This document shows positions 37,071 through 50,299 of a DNA stretch of 64,000 nt, one piece after another. The translations under genes and the position numbers were made by a program. Each line of letters begins with the position of its first letter. Positions within the stretch are counted from its first letter, which is position 1. Where the stretch lies: positions 62,001 through 126,000 of the forward strand of contig JAYMTJ010000020.1 of NCBI GenBank assembly GCA_036897525.1. Reading direction: 5' to 3'. The notes under the pieces are model-generated. The model was not told the DNA's origin, searched no databases, and saw only the letters and a program-made list of their open reading frames with translations. This DNA comes from Pelargonium x hortorum (lineage: Eukaryota; Streptophyta; Magnoliopsida; Geraniales; Geraniaceae).

Positions 37071-37140
37071 GACGAGCCTGATTCGAACCTATGATATAAA
37101 AATTTTGATATGATCATTTAACAAATAACAAAAGGATGCT
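37071..37140 (-). pseudogene. tRNA-like relic, T-arm side
   Basis: On the minus strand ATCATAGGTTCGAATCAGGC carries a consensus T-loop (TTCGAAT) and the shared TCATAGG lead-in. The upstream half is A+T-rich and does not fold into D- or anticodon arms. Confidence 0.3.
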
Positions 37141-37144
37141 TTTA

Positions 37145-38220
37145 GATATCCCTTTGCGTAGCGTAGAAAAGTTGTCCCGTATTGGGAAGAGCTTTAATGT
37201 TTATTCTTTCTTCTATCTAAGCGATTGTGACTATCTAGCAGGCTTTATACTATATATAAAAGAAATTCAGTGAGAGTGTTGGACTTATTGAAATAGAGTG
37301 CTTTTGAAGCAATACGATTTTCGGAGGCCTATATTATTGAAGAAATTAGCCGACTCTTAAAGTTGGTAGTAGGGTAGATAAAATTCTATTACGGAGAACT
37401 CTTTAAATCCTCGAGCGCAGTACAAATCCCATCTCTTTCCTTTCTTCCTCTGCCTTCACTACTATCTTATCTATTCTATCAAGAGGAGCAGGAAGAACTC
37501 TAAGTACAATGGCTCACCCAGTATTCAAATCAAATCCATAGGTTCTTTTAGAACCGCGGAGGTTCTAGTATAAAAAAGTTATAGGATAAGAGGCGTTGGC
37601 CCAAATTCTTTTGGTTTAAGCCGACCCTTGTTCAAGATAGGGGGCTCCATAAGGATGACTTTCTGGCTCTATATCAAGAGTGTTTGTTTCCTGCTAGTCC
37701 ATATCGTTAAATCTTGGCTCTCAGAAGAGAGTGTAATAGTACTTCATCTATTTCTTGAGTTTGGACAGGCCCCCTCTATTTACGATATTTTACATTTCAG
37801 GAAAAAAACACGGAAACCACAAGAATTAAAGTGGGCCGGTGTTCTAAAAACACTTTTGTCGCAGGTTCAAGTCCCCAATAGTAAAGGGAAAGAAGAATCC
37901 GTACTATAAGATTTCAAGATTTAGGGCACCCTACCCTCTCTAAAACTATAAGGAAACTGGGGAAAACTACTAGAATGTCTCTACTTTGAGATGACTCCTT
38001 CCCTTCTTTCTAAAACGTTTCAAAGCTAAAGAAGACTTAAAAGCGTAGAAAACCGGCGAATTATTTACTTCTTTATAGTATCCAGTTTCTTTAACCGGTA
38101 GCTTATTTCCCTCATTGGGTTTTTTTAGTGTTTTATGAAAGTTACTTTCAACAGCTAAAATCTCCCGTACGAAAGGTAGGTAATATAAGTAAGTAAGGAA
38201 ACTATTTGAGCCTCTCTTTT
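37145..38220. other. Spacer around a tRNA-like patch
   Basis: The 93-codon frame at 37628-37909 (+) overlaps the tRNA-like patch at 37.84 kb and has no family match, so I regard it as chance. Confidence 0.6.
37815..37885 (+). pseudogene. tRNA-Leu(UAA)-like relic
   Basis: Bases 37838-37854 form a complete 5-bp anticodon stem GGTGT/ACACT around the 7-nt loop TCTAAAA, with TAA in the anticodon position. The usual T33 is C here. Then come TTTTGTC and GCAGGTTCAAGTCC, a T-arm 5' strand and loop. The T-stem 3' strand and the acceptor do not pair, and the D-arm is unclear. I read it as a damaged tRNA copy, most like tRNA-Leu. Confidence 0.4.
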
Positions 38221-38250
38221 CTTTTATCCTTTATTTGCCAGCTTATTATC

Positions 38251-38271
38251 TTATCCGCTTAGACATGAAAG
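38251..38271 (-). repeat. 21-nt dispersed repeat, copy 2 (inverted)
   Basis: Exact reverse complement of 33384-33404. On the minus strand of this copy the flanks again carry ggataagctggtaaa and ggactctca, but in a different order, as if two tandem units were shortened. Confidence 0.7.
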
Positions 38272-38330
38272 AAGGAAATGAAAATGAATGAGAGTCCTTT
38301 ACCAGCTTATCCAGGGCAAGCAACTCTATA

Positions 38331-38355
38331 TAATATAATATAATATAATATAATA
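38331..38355. repeat. (TAATA)5 short tandem repeat
   Basis: Five perfect copies, about 60 nt from the 21-nt repeat. Confidence 0.95.
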
Positions 38356-40879
38356 TACCAACGATAAACGGTAGTATCCGAGGGTCTATTAATTCTTATT
38401 GGTAGCTTTCTCCTTATAGTAAACTATACTGGACAGGATATAATAAATAAAGGGTAGTTTTCTATTTTTATAACTACTGCGTTGACAGGCCTCTTAATAA
38501 AATGTAGTTCTCATATAGACATAGAGCGGAGAGTGCCTAAGGAAGAAGTATTAATCAAATCCCCAGTATAGGATGCACTCAGAAGGACTTCTACTAACCC
38601 AAATTTTAGTAAATCCCAAAGCAAGGAAGCCTCAAAACCGAATAATTTATGCCCGCAGTTCAGTTATAGGAGGGCTGTTGTAATAGGAGAAACGTACTCA
38701 AACATGCATGTATAATGGTCGTGAAAAGTATCAAAATTTATATAAAATCAGGACAAAACCAATTAGAAGACCTGCCTTATCTTTTCTCGGCTTCGGCTTG
38801 GGAGTAACACGCTTATACACATATATCTTACCAACGAAATCCTTAAGACTTTTCTCTGTCTGATAGACGACTCCTCCTAAAACCAGGTATCAATGATAAA
38901 AAACAATTTGATATTCCTTATAAAAAACCAAAGTAAGTCAACGTCTTCGACTATCTCGTAACCTCTCAAACAAAGGGAATTCACACTAGGAGCTCAGGAG
39001 AACCCATACTTTGGCTATGTTATATTCAAAATAGATTACGGAATTAAGAGTCTATTTTTTTGTATAAAAAGAAGGGAGCTTTAATTAAACTTTTACTGGA
39101 TAGTTGTTTTACTCTTTGAAACCCCTCCAGCTTTGTGACCTCTAATCACACACATTACGGCTGTAAGACGCTTCGAAAGGAGTCTGGATCCCTTAGTATA
39201 CCAAGATCCTAACCAAATTAAATCATTGGTTAAGAATGCCTCTTACTTTTGAAGTATAAAAATAACACCAATAGCCCGAGCTGGCTTAATTGCGGGGCAC
39301 TAAGGCACACCGCGAAAGGGCTATGACTAGTTCTCGGTATTCAAATAAATAAGTAAATAGGTTAACATACAAATAAATATTTGATAACACGGAGTCCAAT
39401 ACAGAGAACAAACAATATTCAATGCAAATAAGGGAAGGAAACCGTCTAGATTAGATATATGCCAGACTCTTCTATGACTAATCGTCCTAAGATAAGAAAT
39501 GCTTTCTAAATAACGGATCCAGGTTGTACTACTAAGGAATTTCCCTAGCATAATCTACAACACCAGGAAACCTACTCTAGAAGAAGTTGAAAATTATAGT
39601 AATCCAAACTTAGAAACAAAACATGCTTGCTTCTCACTAAGTATTCCTTAAAAAGAGTGAAACTGAGCCTCTTGGTTCCTATATTCTTTGATGCTTGGAA
39701 AGTATAAGAAGAGAGAACCCTTTATTTAAGAAGAAAAGGAAGTTTTGGTTAAAATATTAAGCATTTGTATTTTTTTTCTTAAGGTACTTGTGTTATAAGC
39801 TACTCTTATACAAGTTAGGTCTTAATTATGTAACTATAAGGAGTCGATCAAATCAAGAAACTGTGTTTCCTACAATAAATCAAGCACAAGAGCCCTCAAT
39901 CTAGAGAAGTCTGCATATCTTGAAGAGTCACTCGGATAAATCTCATTTTTAATGCAGTGAGTTTAGATAGAAGGTAGGACTAGGGATACATCATTACATT
40001 ATCAATTTATAGAAAGGAACCCCAGGCCCAATCCTTATTAAGAAAAGCTGAAGTCTAGAGAATCAGTATCACTTTTATAAATCGAAAAGTAGGGAAGACA
40101 TTATTAATTTTGAAATTCGTTAGATCCTCAGTTTCAAAAAAAGTCGTTTTTTATTCGTAATAGACTTGGGCTAATTAACTTCTGACTAAAGCCCGCCTAT
40201 AGAAAAGTTACTAAGAAGCTAGCTATTCCAGCGCTCTCTCTATTTGCTTATATAGAACATAAGTGAGATCCTATCCTATAAAGTAGCTGGGAGAGAACTT
40301 CTTGTATTTCGCTGAGTTGTCTTGACTTTGCAAATTTGAAATAAAGGCATGGCTTTACAGACGTAAACCTACATTATCTTATAACAAATGGAATTCTTTA
40401 CTCATTAATTCACAAATCGTAAACTCTCTAAGTTTGTAGACCGGGTTTCTTTATTATATTATGAAAAAAAGGAATTGACTACAGTTTTTCCCTATAGTCT
40501 AATCTAAAGAAAGAAGTCTTTTCCTTATTGTTAGTTTCCCAGGTTTATATATAGTATGTATATAGGATAGCCCCCCTTCGTTTTTAGAGTACCTGGTAAT
40601 GAGTCAGCTTTAGCAAAAGGATCCGTAACCCCTCCCCTACAAGAGAGACTTTCTTGTTTAGATAAGTTAAGGGACCCGCTTATACTTATAAAGTTCAAAC
40701 AGTAAAAAACCAGAAGTCAAGTGAAAGGGTCTTCTTCTAGCTCCGAGTGCAGCCGGCTCTATAAAATAAATAGGAAAAAAATCGTAGGCTAACTTTGGGT
40801 TGATTGCCTTCTCAGAAGCAAATAAGGAATTCAAATTATCCTACATTTAGTGTTCATTCCAGCACGAGTTTATTTTGTA

Positions 40880-40946
40880 ACTAGGACGACTTGAACCTAT
40901 GACCTGTCAAGAAACTGAATACTTTACCACAGAATTACTGAGCTTC
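40880..40946 (-). pseudogene. tRNA-like relic with D-loop and T-arm words
   Basis: On the minus strand AAGCTCAGTAATTC and TGTGGTAAAGTA look like D-arm sequence with the conserved GG. GACAGGTCATAGGTTCAAGTC follows as variable loop and T-arm. Spacing is right for a tRNA of about 67-70 nt, but the T-stem 3' strand and the acceptor do not pair. Confidence 0.4.
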
Positions 40947-42754
40947 ACAGTGAGCTGGGTTTTAAGGGGTTCTTGTTTGTATCATATACACTTAAAATCC
41001 CGGGATAAGTCTACTAAGAGAAAAAACCTCACTCCAAAATGTTTTTTGTTTTAGCAACCTATGATATTTATCCCAAATTGAAATTGATTAAATGATCAAC
41101 TAAGTGGGACTCATAGAATCCCAATATAAGCTGACTATTTATCTAAATGATTACAGTGACTAAGATTCTCTATATTCAGTACCAGGCTTAGTCAATAGAA
41201 TTAGAACAAGTGGGACTTAGAGTTAGGTTTGGGGTTTTCACAAGAGCGGATTCAAGTTTACAGTAATTCTTAGGTATTTGATCTCACTTCATTATCTTAC
41301 TACGACCTATCTAAAAAATTTCGTAATAAAGGCAATAAGGAGTCAGTTTAAGAAATTCTGAGTTACAAGGGTATTTGAAATGAGTTTGGTTTTTTTGTTT
41401 CCAATTAAAATGAAAAGAAAGAGTGTAAGGAATAAACAACATTCGGGTGCCTTCCGGGTTCTACGTATGTCTTTACGAGAAAACTCATTAGAGATTTTGT
41501 GGAAACCTTGAAACACAGAGGCAAGCATTTATGCTCGGTTGAAGCCTCTTTATGGGTATTTTAAGCTTCTGACCCAAACGGATATCCCTTTTATGAACTT
41601 GTAATAAGATTTTCCAATTTGAGAGGTACGGGTAATAAAGATTATGGGATTGAATGCTTCTATGATTTTCCAGCGACTGCTTTAGGAATTCCTTAGAGTA
41701 AACATTCTTTTGAGATTTTGCCAAGAAAGTCTTAGAAAGCTTGAGCTGCCTGGTATTGGCACTTCGTCGGTGTAGTTTGGTTATTCCAGTTCGTACGTAT
41801 TTTATGGTTATTGGTAGCCTACTTTTTAGAGTCTGGGTTCTTTGAATGCATAGCTACTTAGGTAAGGCGTGATTAACCTTTTAATAGCTGTCTTTTATTT
41901 CTATTTAGAAGTTTCTATAGGCCGAGAACTCTAGGCTTCGAAGACAGTTTCTTCGGGTTTGGCGCGGCATATTAACTTTATTTGATAGGTTTTCGGATAA
42001 GGAATCCTAATACAATTCTCAATTAGCAATGTTATATAACTTTTAAGTCTAAACTGTCTTGACAAGCTTCTAAATTATACCTGTAATTTTGTGAAAAAGG
42101 CCCGGTCAATTTGTTTCCTCCTGTATTATGCCGCCCCTAGATAAGATGGAAATGGGTTGTTATGTTTAAAAGTTACTGAATCAGCTAAGATATATAATAA
42201 TATTATATTGTGGATGACTTAACTAAAAGTTAAAGTAATAACCCAGGGTAAATATTATTTAGAGAACTGAGCTATAAAGAATACGGGTTTAGGGTTATAG
42301 TGTTATTGAAAATACATACCCTCCTTTTCGATATTTTAATTAGTATTACTTAGACCCCGCGACCGTGTGGCACATAAAGGACAATGTATCAACTTCAGTC
42401 AGCAAACGCACAACTTCCTTTATTTACCTTTTTTTACAATAAGTGGCAGTGTACATGATTAAAAAGGGCTCCGTCACTCTAACACAACACTGTTTATACC
42501 TAAAGCCTAAATCATCTTAGTAGAGGAAATCCCGTAGTAAAAGACCACATAAAGGAGGAAAATGCCCCTTGTTGATAGAGCAGAATATTTCAAATTTTTG
42601 CTTTTAACCCCGATAACCTTGCTGAGCTGATTTATAATAATTTTCGAATCGGGTTTGTAGAGGGTCTTTCAATTTTTTTTAATTTAAGTGCTACAGGATG
42701 TAGACCGGTTGTTGAATAGTGCTTTTGAACTTCGGTAAGGATTCCCTCATAGAT

Positions 42755-42805
42755 TTTATTCGGAATAGACGATTCCTGTGAACCGTCAGTTCAAATCCGG
42801 AAGTC
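42755..42805 (+). pseudogene. tRNA-like patch (weak)
   Basis: GTCAGTTCAAATCCGG resembles a T-arm entry with loop TTCAAAT. No paired stems were found. Low confidence. Confidence 0.12.
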
Positions 42806-43172
42806 GTAGAGTTTGACTTCTGTCTGTGGTATAAGTTCCTTTTGAAACGTTGTAATTAGAATTACTTAGATAGAATAATATTAGCAATCTTACGAATCTA
42901 GTAAATACTCTTGCTATACGAAATCCATATGAAAAAGTAACAGAAAATATCTAATGAATATGAATATACGGGTAAAGCGCAAGAATTTCTCTCTAGTGGG
43001 TTGACCTTCCATCTCAATTCTTAGTCTTTTTTTTGTTTTAAGATTTCATGAATGAAAATAACTTATATAGAATGACTTTGAAATCAGCACTCAAACTTCC
43101 CTCCCTTTATTTATAGAAGGACTCTCTACCTATGGTTTAGTGAGTGCATTAACTTATTGATTTGAAAGGTAA

Positions 43173-43194
43173 AACACGAGCTGCAAGCCCAGCC
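43173..43194 (-). rRNA. Possible small-subunit rRNA h35/h36 fragment (weak)
   Basis: On the minus strand GGCTG and CAGCTCGTGTT are separated by six bases. The universal segment is GGCTGTCGTCAGCTCGTGTT, so the match has two extra bases in the middle and covers only the core. No flanking extension was found. Confidence 0.2.
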
Positions 43195-46100
43195 AGAAGT
43201 AGGTTAGAATCGCATGCATATCGAGTTCGTTCAGAGGTTGCTCTTTATCTATTTCTACTTTGGTTCGTTCTCTTCTTTGGAATCAACATATAAGCTTATG
43301 ATTTCCTGAAACAAAAAAAGAAAAGGATGGCAACCTTTTTCCTTTGTTTCTTCCTCTCTTATTCTATTTAAGGATTCCACACCTTTCGATTTTCCAGTCT
43401 TTAGTAAATATCTCTTCTCTTTTCCAACTCCCTTAGCAATTGGTATTATCCCTATAGGGACTGACCCACTCTTATAAATAAGCCTGACGAAAGCTGTCCT
43501 TTTTTTATCCGGCGTAACGCTCAAATCTCTTTATCTTTTTCTTATTCTCTTCATTTTCTTCTTTTATCCTTTTGTTTCTTATTTGTATTCTTTGTTTCTC
43601 TTAGTAGATCGAGCAGTGGACAATTTAGCAGTGATCCTTTCTTTCTCGTGGGCATGTAACTTCTTTTCGAAAAGGCTGGTTAGTTATTGTCTCTTTGAGA
43701 TAGAGTAATAGAGACTTTATTTGGGAATGGCATGAAGTACAGGTTTCGAACTAAGTAAGTGAATCGAGGCTAATAAAGAAAGCTAAGCTACCGAAGAATG
43801 ACCTAATAGGTCAAAGTAATAAGGAGTTTCTTTTATTTTAGGGCACTCACTCATAAGTAAGCTTTGATTATCTTTCTATTTTGGTTCCTTATTACATTAC
43901 CCAATTTTCAATACTTAGAACTCAAGTTAGGAGTCCTTGTTTCGGCAGCCCACTCTTTTTTATAGTGCGTGAATTCGGTACTTCTCCAATTTGTAGCTTT
44001 ATATCCTTGTTTAGTTTGCTTATGATGTATATATAGAAATTCGAGATATCCCCTTAAATTGAAATAAATGTACCCGCGAATTCCCTAAAAAATGCATTCA
44101 CTGCTTTCTCTTTATAACAGCATGTTTTAAGGTTGGTTGATAATTCTCTTTTGGCAATACAAAAAAAAGGGAATACCAGTGAATTTTTTAGTTACTACCA
44201 ACTTGTCGGGACTTTCAAGCTTCCTATTTACTGCTCTTATTGATCCTAATCTGGTGGGATTGGTAGATAAAGCTTTGAAATTAAGAATATAATTTAAGGA
44301 CTCACTTTGTTACGAGATAAACTGAATATTCTTTTTTCTCTACCTCAGAGCTTGTGGAAAACGAGATTGTATTTTGGGTTTTGTATCTCTGGACTTACAA
44401 AAAATTCTATTCGAATTCCTGTTCGGAGCGTTTTATCCCTAAAGCGGGAATTGCCCTGCAAGAATGTGTGTAAATCTCCTTGTGGAATAATAAAAGGCCT
44501 GTCTTAGTGTGAAAAATATTCTAATAGGAGTTAGTTAAAGAGTACTTATAGGATACCAAATATAAGGACTTTCCCTTTTTTTGTAAAGCTTTCCACTTAT
44601 CCTAGTTACTAGTTTTCTTTGACACAATTTTTTATTTGTCCTGTGAAAGATCTTTTGGATTCTATATGTTTATAGATTTTCTAGTGCTCAGAAATCTATA
44701 ACAGAGAGTGTAAGAAGTAGAAGTATCTGAGTCTACAAAAAAAACCTAGCCTTTTTTTAAGCAGCTCATGCTTACCAACACTGAGACATAAACTTTGGTT
44801 TTTTTAGTATAGCAAGCTGGTGAATGAAGTAAGCCAAGAAAGAATCCCCGTAATTAATTCCAAATAAATACAAAGAACAAAGCTCCGAAGTGCATTACCT
44901 GTTCCAAATTTACAAGGAAAGTTACTTTAGGATCTCCTGTAAAGAAAGTGTAATCTGGGGGTGTCCGTCCTGTCCTTGGGCTATAGAATTCTATTAGTTT
45001 TTTTCCTACCTATAGGCAATACTGAATAGGAATTAAAGGGGTTACTCAAAGTTGTAATAATAAGTTTCAACATCTCTAGATTTTTAGAAACTAAAGAAAT
45101 ACAGAAAAATTCCGCCGTAACGAACTGCCTTAAAGGCCCTGCGTGACTGCTTTTACCCTAACATAACAACACTCGGTACTCTATGAAATATTACCCAGAT
45201 AAGTCGTTAGAATACACAAAACAAAATAGGATTTAAGTTTAGAGCTCTAAAAAGCAGGGCTTTTCTTTGTCCTTATACTGGCATTATGAATCAGAGGGGT
45301 ATCCCAGACTTAAAGAATAGCTTTAAACTGAAAGTACTCCTACAGAAGTATGTATCCTCAAGTTCAAAACGACGTAATTGTTTAATAAGGTGAGAAAACT
45401 CCTTCTAGTTAGTGCAAAATCCTACTCTTAAATAAAGGGAATCTACTACTCATTTCTGTTAAACATTACATATTATTTACCAAGTATATTTAAAAGCTCC
45501 TATCCGAATAGAGTTACAATCTAGTTACACCTCCTTTTTTTAGGAGTCATTTTATTAAAAAGTCTTATTCAGCTCTAATGTAATGGCTAATGGAATGTCT
45601 TATACTAAGTGCAAACAAGTCTCGTACTCAAGATTTTCCTCTAACAAAGGGGCCAGTCGCCTTAATTTTCATTCTTTTGGAGAGGTTCGGTTTTTTTTTG
45701 TAATCGAGCAATAACAATATGAGGTCCTTTATTCCAGTACATGTTTAAGTGTACGTCTTTCGTTGGAAATCGGAAATAATATGTAAACCCAAATTCTCTT
45801 AATATTCTAAGTATAAAAATATCAACAAAGTGTGCCTCATCTCAATATAAAATGAAATTTGGGATCCCCGTTTCAGCACTTCCGGACTCTTTTTTGCTTA
45901 ACCAACCTACTGCTATACCACGAAGCTCTAGGATTAGTAAGGAGTTTCTCTAAATTCAATTTGATTAATTCTGTATTATTGAATGACATTATACTCAAAG
46001 GTCCTTGTAAAGTCTTTTATATAATAGGCCCAGTAAAAGAAAAGAATTTGTACTTTACTTGCCCGATCTGATTTATATTAGAACCAAGCTCTTCGGAAAT

Positions 46101-46440
46101 CCCATTTTTTTTTCGGAGGGCGGAAAAGCGGAAAGATATGTTGGTAAAAATAACCGCGATTTCCCTTATTTTCATTTTATATTATCCTCACGATAGGGGT
46201 TCTTAGCAGGAGTAAAGCATACATAAAGGAATGGATTTTGGTTTTTTAAAAGAAGGCGGGAATCTTTTCAATAATATCAATAATAAGTCTTCCCTGAAAG
46301 TCAGAAAAAAAGTTATTAGGGGCTCTTGCGGCTTTGCATAGTGTCCTAATTTTTAAGCTTAGGCCTTTGTTCCGGGATACGGGATTTTTTGAAATATTTT
46401 GCCGAGATACTCCTTTAGTTATAAGGAACCATGGTAATTC

Positions 46441-46480
46441 ATAGGTGTCGGCTAGCTGCGTGAGAATGAAGTCCTAAATC
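46441..46480 (+). rRNA. Possible peptidyl-transferase-ring fragment (weak)
   Basis: GGTGTCGGCT and TGAAGTCC are spaced about as in the universal LSU segment GATGTCGGCT...TGAAGTAGGTCC. The bases between do not match and the flanks do not extend the alignment. Confidence 0.12.
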
Positions 46481-49400
46481 TTTTGTAATAGTTTTATACC
46501 TATTTATTATAGGATAACGCTATGTCGAAAGTCATACAAAGTGAGAGATATAGGACAGAAATCTCTACATAAGTCTATAAAAATCCAGGTTTTCTAAGAA
46601 GTAGGAAATTTCTTTAACATAACAAGAGTTACCAAAAAAACCAGGGGTTCCTCTATTTATTTCACAACTACATCTGATACATCTGAAACGGGCCTATTAA
46701 CAAACCTCAGGTCTAGATATTGAAAATGGATTCTAGGTTTCGATAGGCTAAGTATAACTGTAGAAAGCAGTCCTCTCAAAGCATTTGATTGAATATTTCT
46801 TACTTGTTTACTAACTTTGCTTTGCTTATAATTTGTCTTCGCTAAGAGTGGGCTCCTTAATATAACAGATTACCCTTCTTTTTTTTTACTTGATGTTTAG
46901 TCGTTACACAAGAGTGTATAGAGAAACCTCGGTAAATGAGTTCACTAGGATAAACCTAACCTAACCTACCAAAGCAAACGAAGAAAATGAAAATATACTA
47001 AAATGAATCTAAAGAAGTATAGGAAATCATAAAAATAATACGCAGCAAACAAAGTCTTAAATAGTAGCCTACGGAAAGGGTCCTATAGAGCTCTCTTGTT
47101 ACATGTATTTTTTTATGCTCTCTCAAAATTGACTCTTAAGATTGATGTAAGTTCGAAAGGAATCCTTTTATAAGAGACAAGTATCTACAACGTATGACAA
47201 TACAACTGGTATAATATAAGGGATACACTATACTCGGCTGGAGAAAAAAATCCAGTAAAACCCTCGCTCAAATACGAATAATTGAATACAGAGCTCGACT
47301 ACAGAACAGGATGAACTAATCTAAAGAGATAACAGACTCGTCGGTTGCTGGAACTTCTTTATATTTCTAGCTGGGTCTCAACCATATCTTTACTTTATGG
47401 TATTCTGCAGTAATTTCCCAAAAAGTAGCCCGTACTCCTGCAAATTTTTTGAGATAAAATCAATCCGATATACTAGTTCTATCATGATACACTCCAAGCA
47501 TTTCCCATCCTCCGTTAGACTGCGGGCGGGTACACTAACTCCTTCTAATCTCTTATGGGTTCTACCAGTATTCTATTCCTATCAGGATAATACCAGTTTT
47601 AAGCAGCTGGGATAAATGTACAGTTATTTGGAGCACCCCTTCCTTATGCAGTGAACTGAAACGGAAAGTTAATAGGAAAAACTTGGACTCGGAAGCCTCA
47701 AGAAAGAGTTTTGTACCAGCTGCAGTTATACCTTTTGCGGGTTTCTATGAGTAAAGTGGCGTGGAAAGCTCTCCCCCTTGAACTGGTTTTTACCTCTACG
47801 TGTTGTTTGGGCTTCTTGATAACACCTAATAAATAAAGGATTCTTTCCCGGGTCCGTTTTTATTTATTCCACTATACTACTAATATACTCCTATTAAGTT
47901 ACGCGCACTAAGTTAAGTTAGGGTTATCCCCAGGGTATTAATCGTAGCGAAGCTTGCTGCAAACCTTTTTACAAAATTCTCAAATTTCCTGAAGCTCTGC
48001 CTTGTCACCAGAAGCGTTAGACTTAGATGGGGCTCTATATCCGTTATTTTTATTACTTCGTATAGAATATGAAGTAGCTCCTCTTAATATAATAAGTAAG
48101 ACACTTTCTAAATTCTTTATGATGGATTGCTAGTTTATATGTACGAGGCATATCTAGTCTTTTTCTCAGTTTAACTACTATTAAGATTGCTCTACTCCTA
48201 AATTACTTAATCTTTAATGTAAAAGGAAAAGGGTCTGAATCCTCAAATTACAGCGCTTCACTAAGCTTATAATTCTGAATGTCTATACTACAAAATATCT
48301 TTCTTACTTACTATATACTAGAAAGGTGGGCAATTGAGCAAGTATAAGAAAAGAGATAGAGGTAGTTTTACTAAGAATATTTTAGAGAAAGTCTTAGGGT
48401 TAATCCTTTCTTTTGAAATTTAGAAGTAAGCTAAGAGTAAAGAGTAACTGAAAGGGGAAAGATTCCTTTATACCTTAAGCCTGGATTCACTTCCGTCTTC
48501 TTACAAAAACTTTAGAAAACTAATTACATAATCTTTGAAAAACTTTGGTTCATTCAGAGCCGGTAATTCCTTTACGGAAGCTTTTTTCTTTTAGGGGTGA
48601 AATTTAGAGTGCCTCACATATACCAAGTCTCTCTCAGAAAAATAGAAGTCTTCTTTAAACTCTCCTTAGCTTAGCCTAGACAATTTCACAAGAAAGGCAG
48701 AAGATAAAAGGGAGTACCCTGATAGGAAAAACGAGGTAGAAGAGTTTATTCGGCTTGATATTTTGAGTAGAAAATCTTTGCGAAGTAAAGCTTTCTAATT
48801 TTAGTGTAAGTTGGTTAGCTTTATTATCGTACCTTGGTTCCACGGCTCTGAAGGTTTAGAACCTGGCCTAGAATACTCGTATAAAATAAAATGATAGGCC
48901 TTTTCCCTTTGCTTATCAACTAACAATAAAGAAAATTCATTTACGTTGTGTACATTTGAAGAAAAAAGGGATGCGCGAAATCTTTGTTTAGGGTATAAAA
49001 ATGAGCCAAAGAGTTGCGCTTTTTTTTCTCGAGGGATTTTTTTCAAGTAAGGGTCTGGGGTTAAGGGGTTATAACACTCTCTTCTTACTGCCGTAGCTAA
49101 GTCTCTCAGAAATACCGGGATAGCGGGGCTAATCAAAAGGGGGTTTTAATCATTCTTTAATTTCACTTTAATTTAAATAAAGCTCTAAATTATTCGAAAT
49201 GGATTATCAATTAATTGACTGAAGTTGGATTTCAAGTTAATATGCTAGGAAGAATAAAGGTCCCTCATACCCTTAATCTATCTCTAGTTCTATACTTCTT
49301 TTCGAGGTACCTTATCTTATGTTTCAAAATTTTATAAGAATCCCCTAACAGAACTTGTTAGGAAGTGCCTGTAAAATAGCGTAAGTTTCTCGTAGAAGAG

Positions 49401-50154
49401 ACAAGAAGAAGTTCCATAAGGTTTCTTACTTTATTTAATTGAAAATTGACACTCTACTAAAAAGAAAGCGCAAAGCTGTAAAAATGCAGGGTCAGTAGCA
49501 GGAGTAGAACACAGGGGGTTATATCCTAATAATAGGAAACTACTACACAAAAAAGAAACTTAAGTAGGGCTTCTTTTTCAGATACAAACTTCCTAAGGGT
49601 TTTCAGCGAGCGCCTTCCGTGTTGACATTGAGCTTGGAAGCTTATAGGAAAGTCAAAGACTAAGCCTAGTGGGGCTATTTTATGAGGTTAACCCGACCCC
49701 CCCGTACGAAAAAAGTAAATAGGATTATCCTCTAGAATTAGGGGTTCCTTTTGAGTAATATTTCTTTCCAGTTCTTACTTAATTAGTAACGCTGAAATAA
49801 AAAAAACTTGTTAAAACAGAGCTTTCTCTGTAAAGACCTGTAAACAAAACTCTCCTAGTTATAGTTTTTTCTTACCCCGGTTCCTAGAAGCAGCCAATCT
49901 TAGCCATAACTTTCCTATGAGTCTTTATTATACCCTTCTTATCTTATCGAAATTACCGGGACTCCCTAGATTCTCTTTTTGATTCTCGCCCTCTTGACTT
50001 GACCCTAGAGCAGGGAAACAGCTTCCGTTAAGTTCAACGTTTAGTAGAGGTGCAGAGAAGTAAGCCAATAAAAAAAAAGCCTAACCCTTACTTCTTACTT
50101 CTATTTGTTCGAGTGTTGCAGTGCAGCAGTTGAATGGTGTACTTTTATAGCTGC

Positions 50155-50174
50155 TATTATATTATATTATATTA
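50155..50174. repeat. (TATTA)4 short tandem repeat
   Basis: Four perfect copies. Confidence 0.9.
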
Positions 50175-50299
50175 GGGATTCTATATTTGTTTAGGAACTT
50201 ATTACTCTAAGAATTGTAGCTATGAATTTTGTATTCTTGATCAAGCTAGGAGTTCTTGTAAGCAAGGTTCTTTTCTTTCCTTAGTATCTTAAGCCTTTT

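Larger units (their letters stand above)
38360..43160. other. A+T-rich spacer
   Basis: Short minus-strand frames at 39327-39551, 41343-41528 and 41488-41724 match nothing known. The words aaaggaattgac (about 40469-40480) recall the SSU 915 region but do not extend. One tRNA-like patch at 40.9 kb is listed separately. Confidence 0.7.

Noticed and set aside
40462-40485. aaaggaattgac, reminiscent of the SSU 915 region
   Set aside because: The match ends at the 12th base, the word is A-rich and could arise by chance.
45620-45640. Minus-strand gagtacgagactt, reminiscent of the sarcin-ricin loop
   Set aside because: The 9-nt core matches but the closing stem is absent, and one such match is expected by chance.
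46145-46165. Minus-strand aaatcgcggtta, reminiscent of the SSU 530 loop
   Set aside because: The GCCAGCMGC part is missing.
48801-49136. 111-codon minus-strand frame
   Set aside because: No recognisable domain, no neighbours, chance length.
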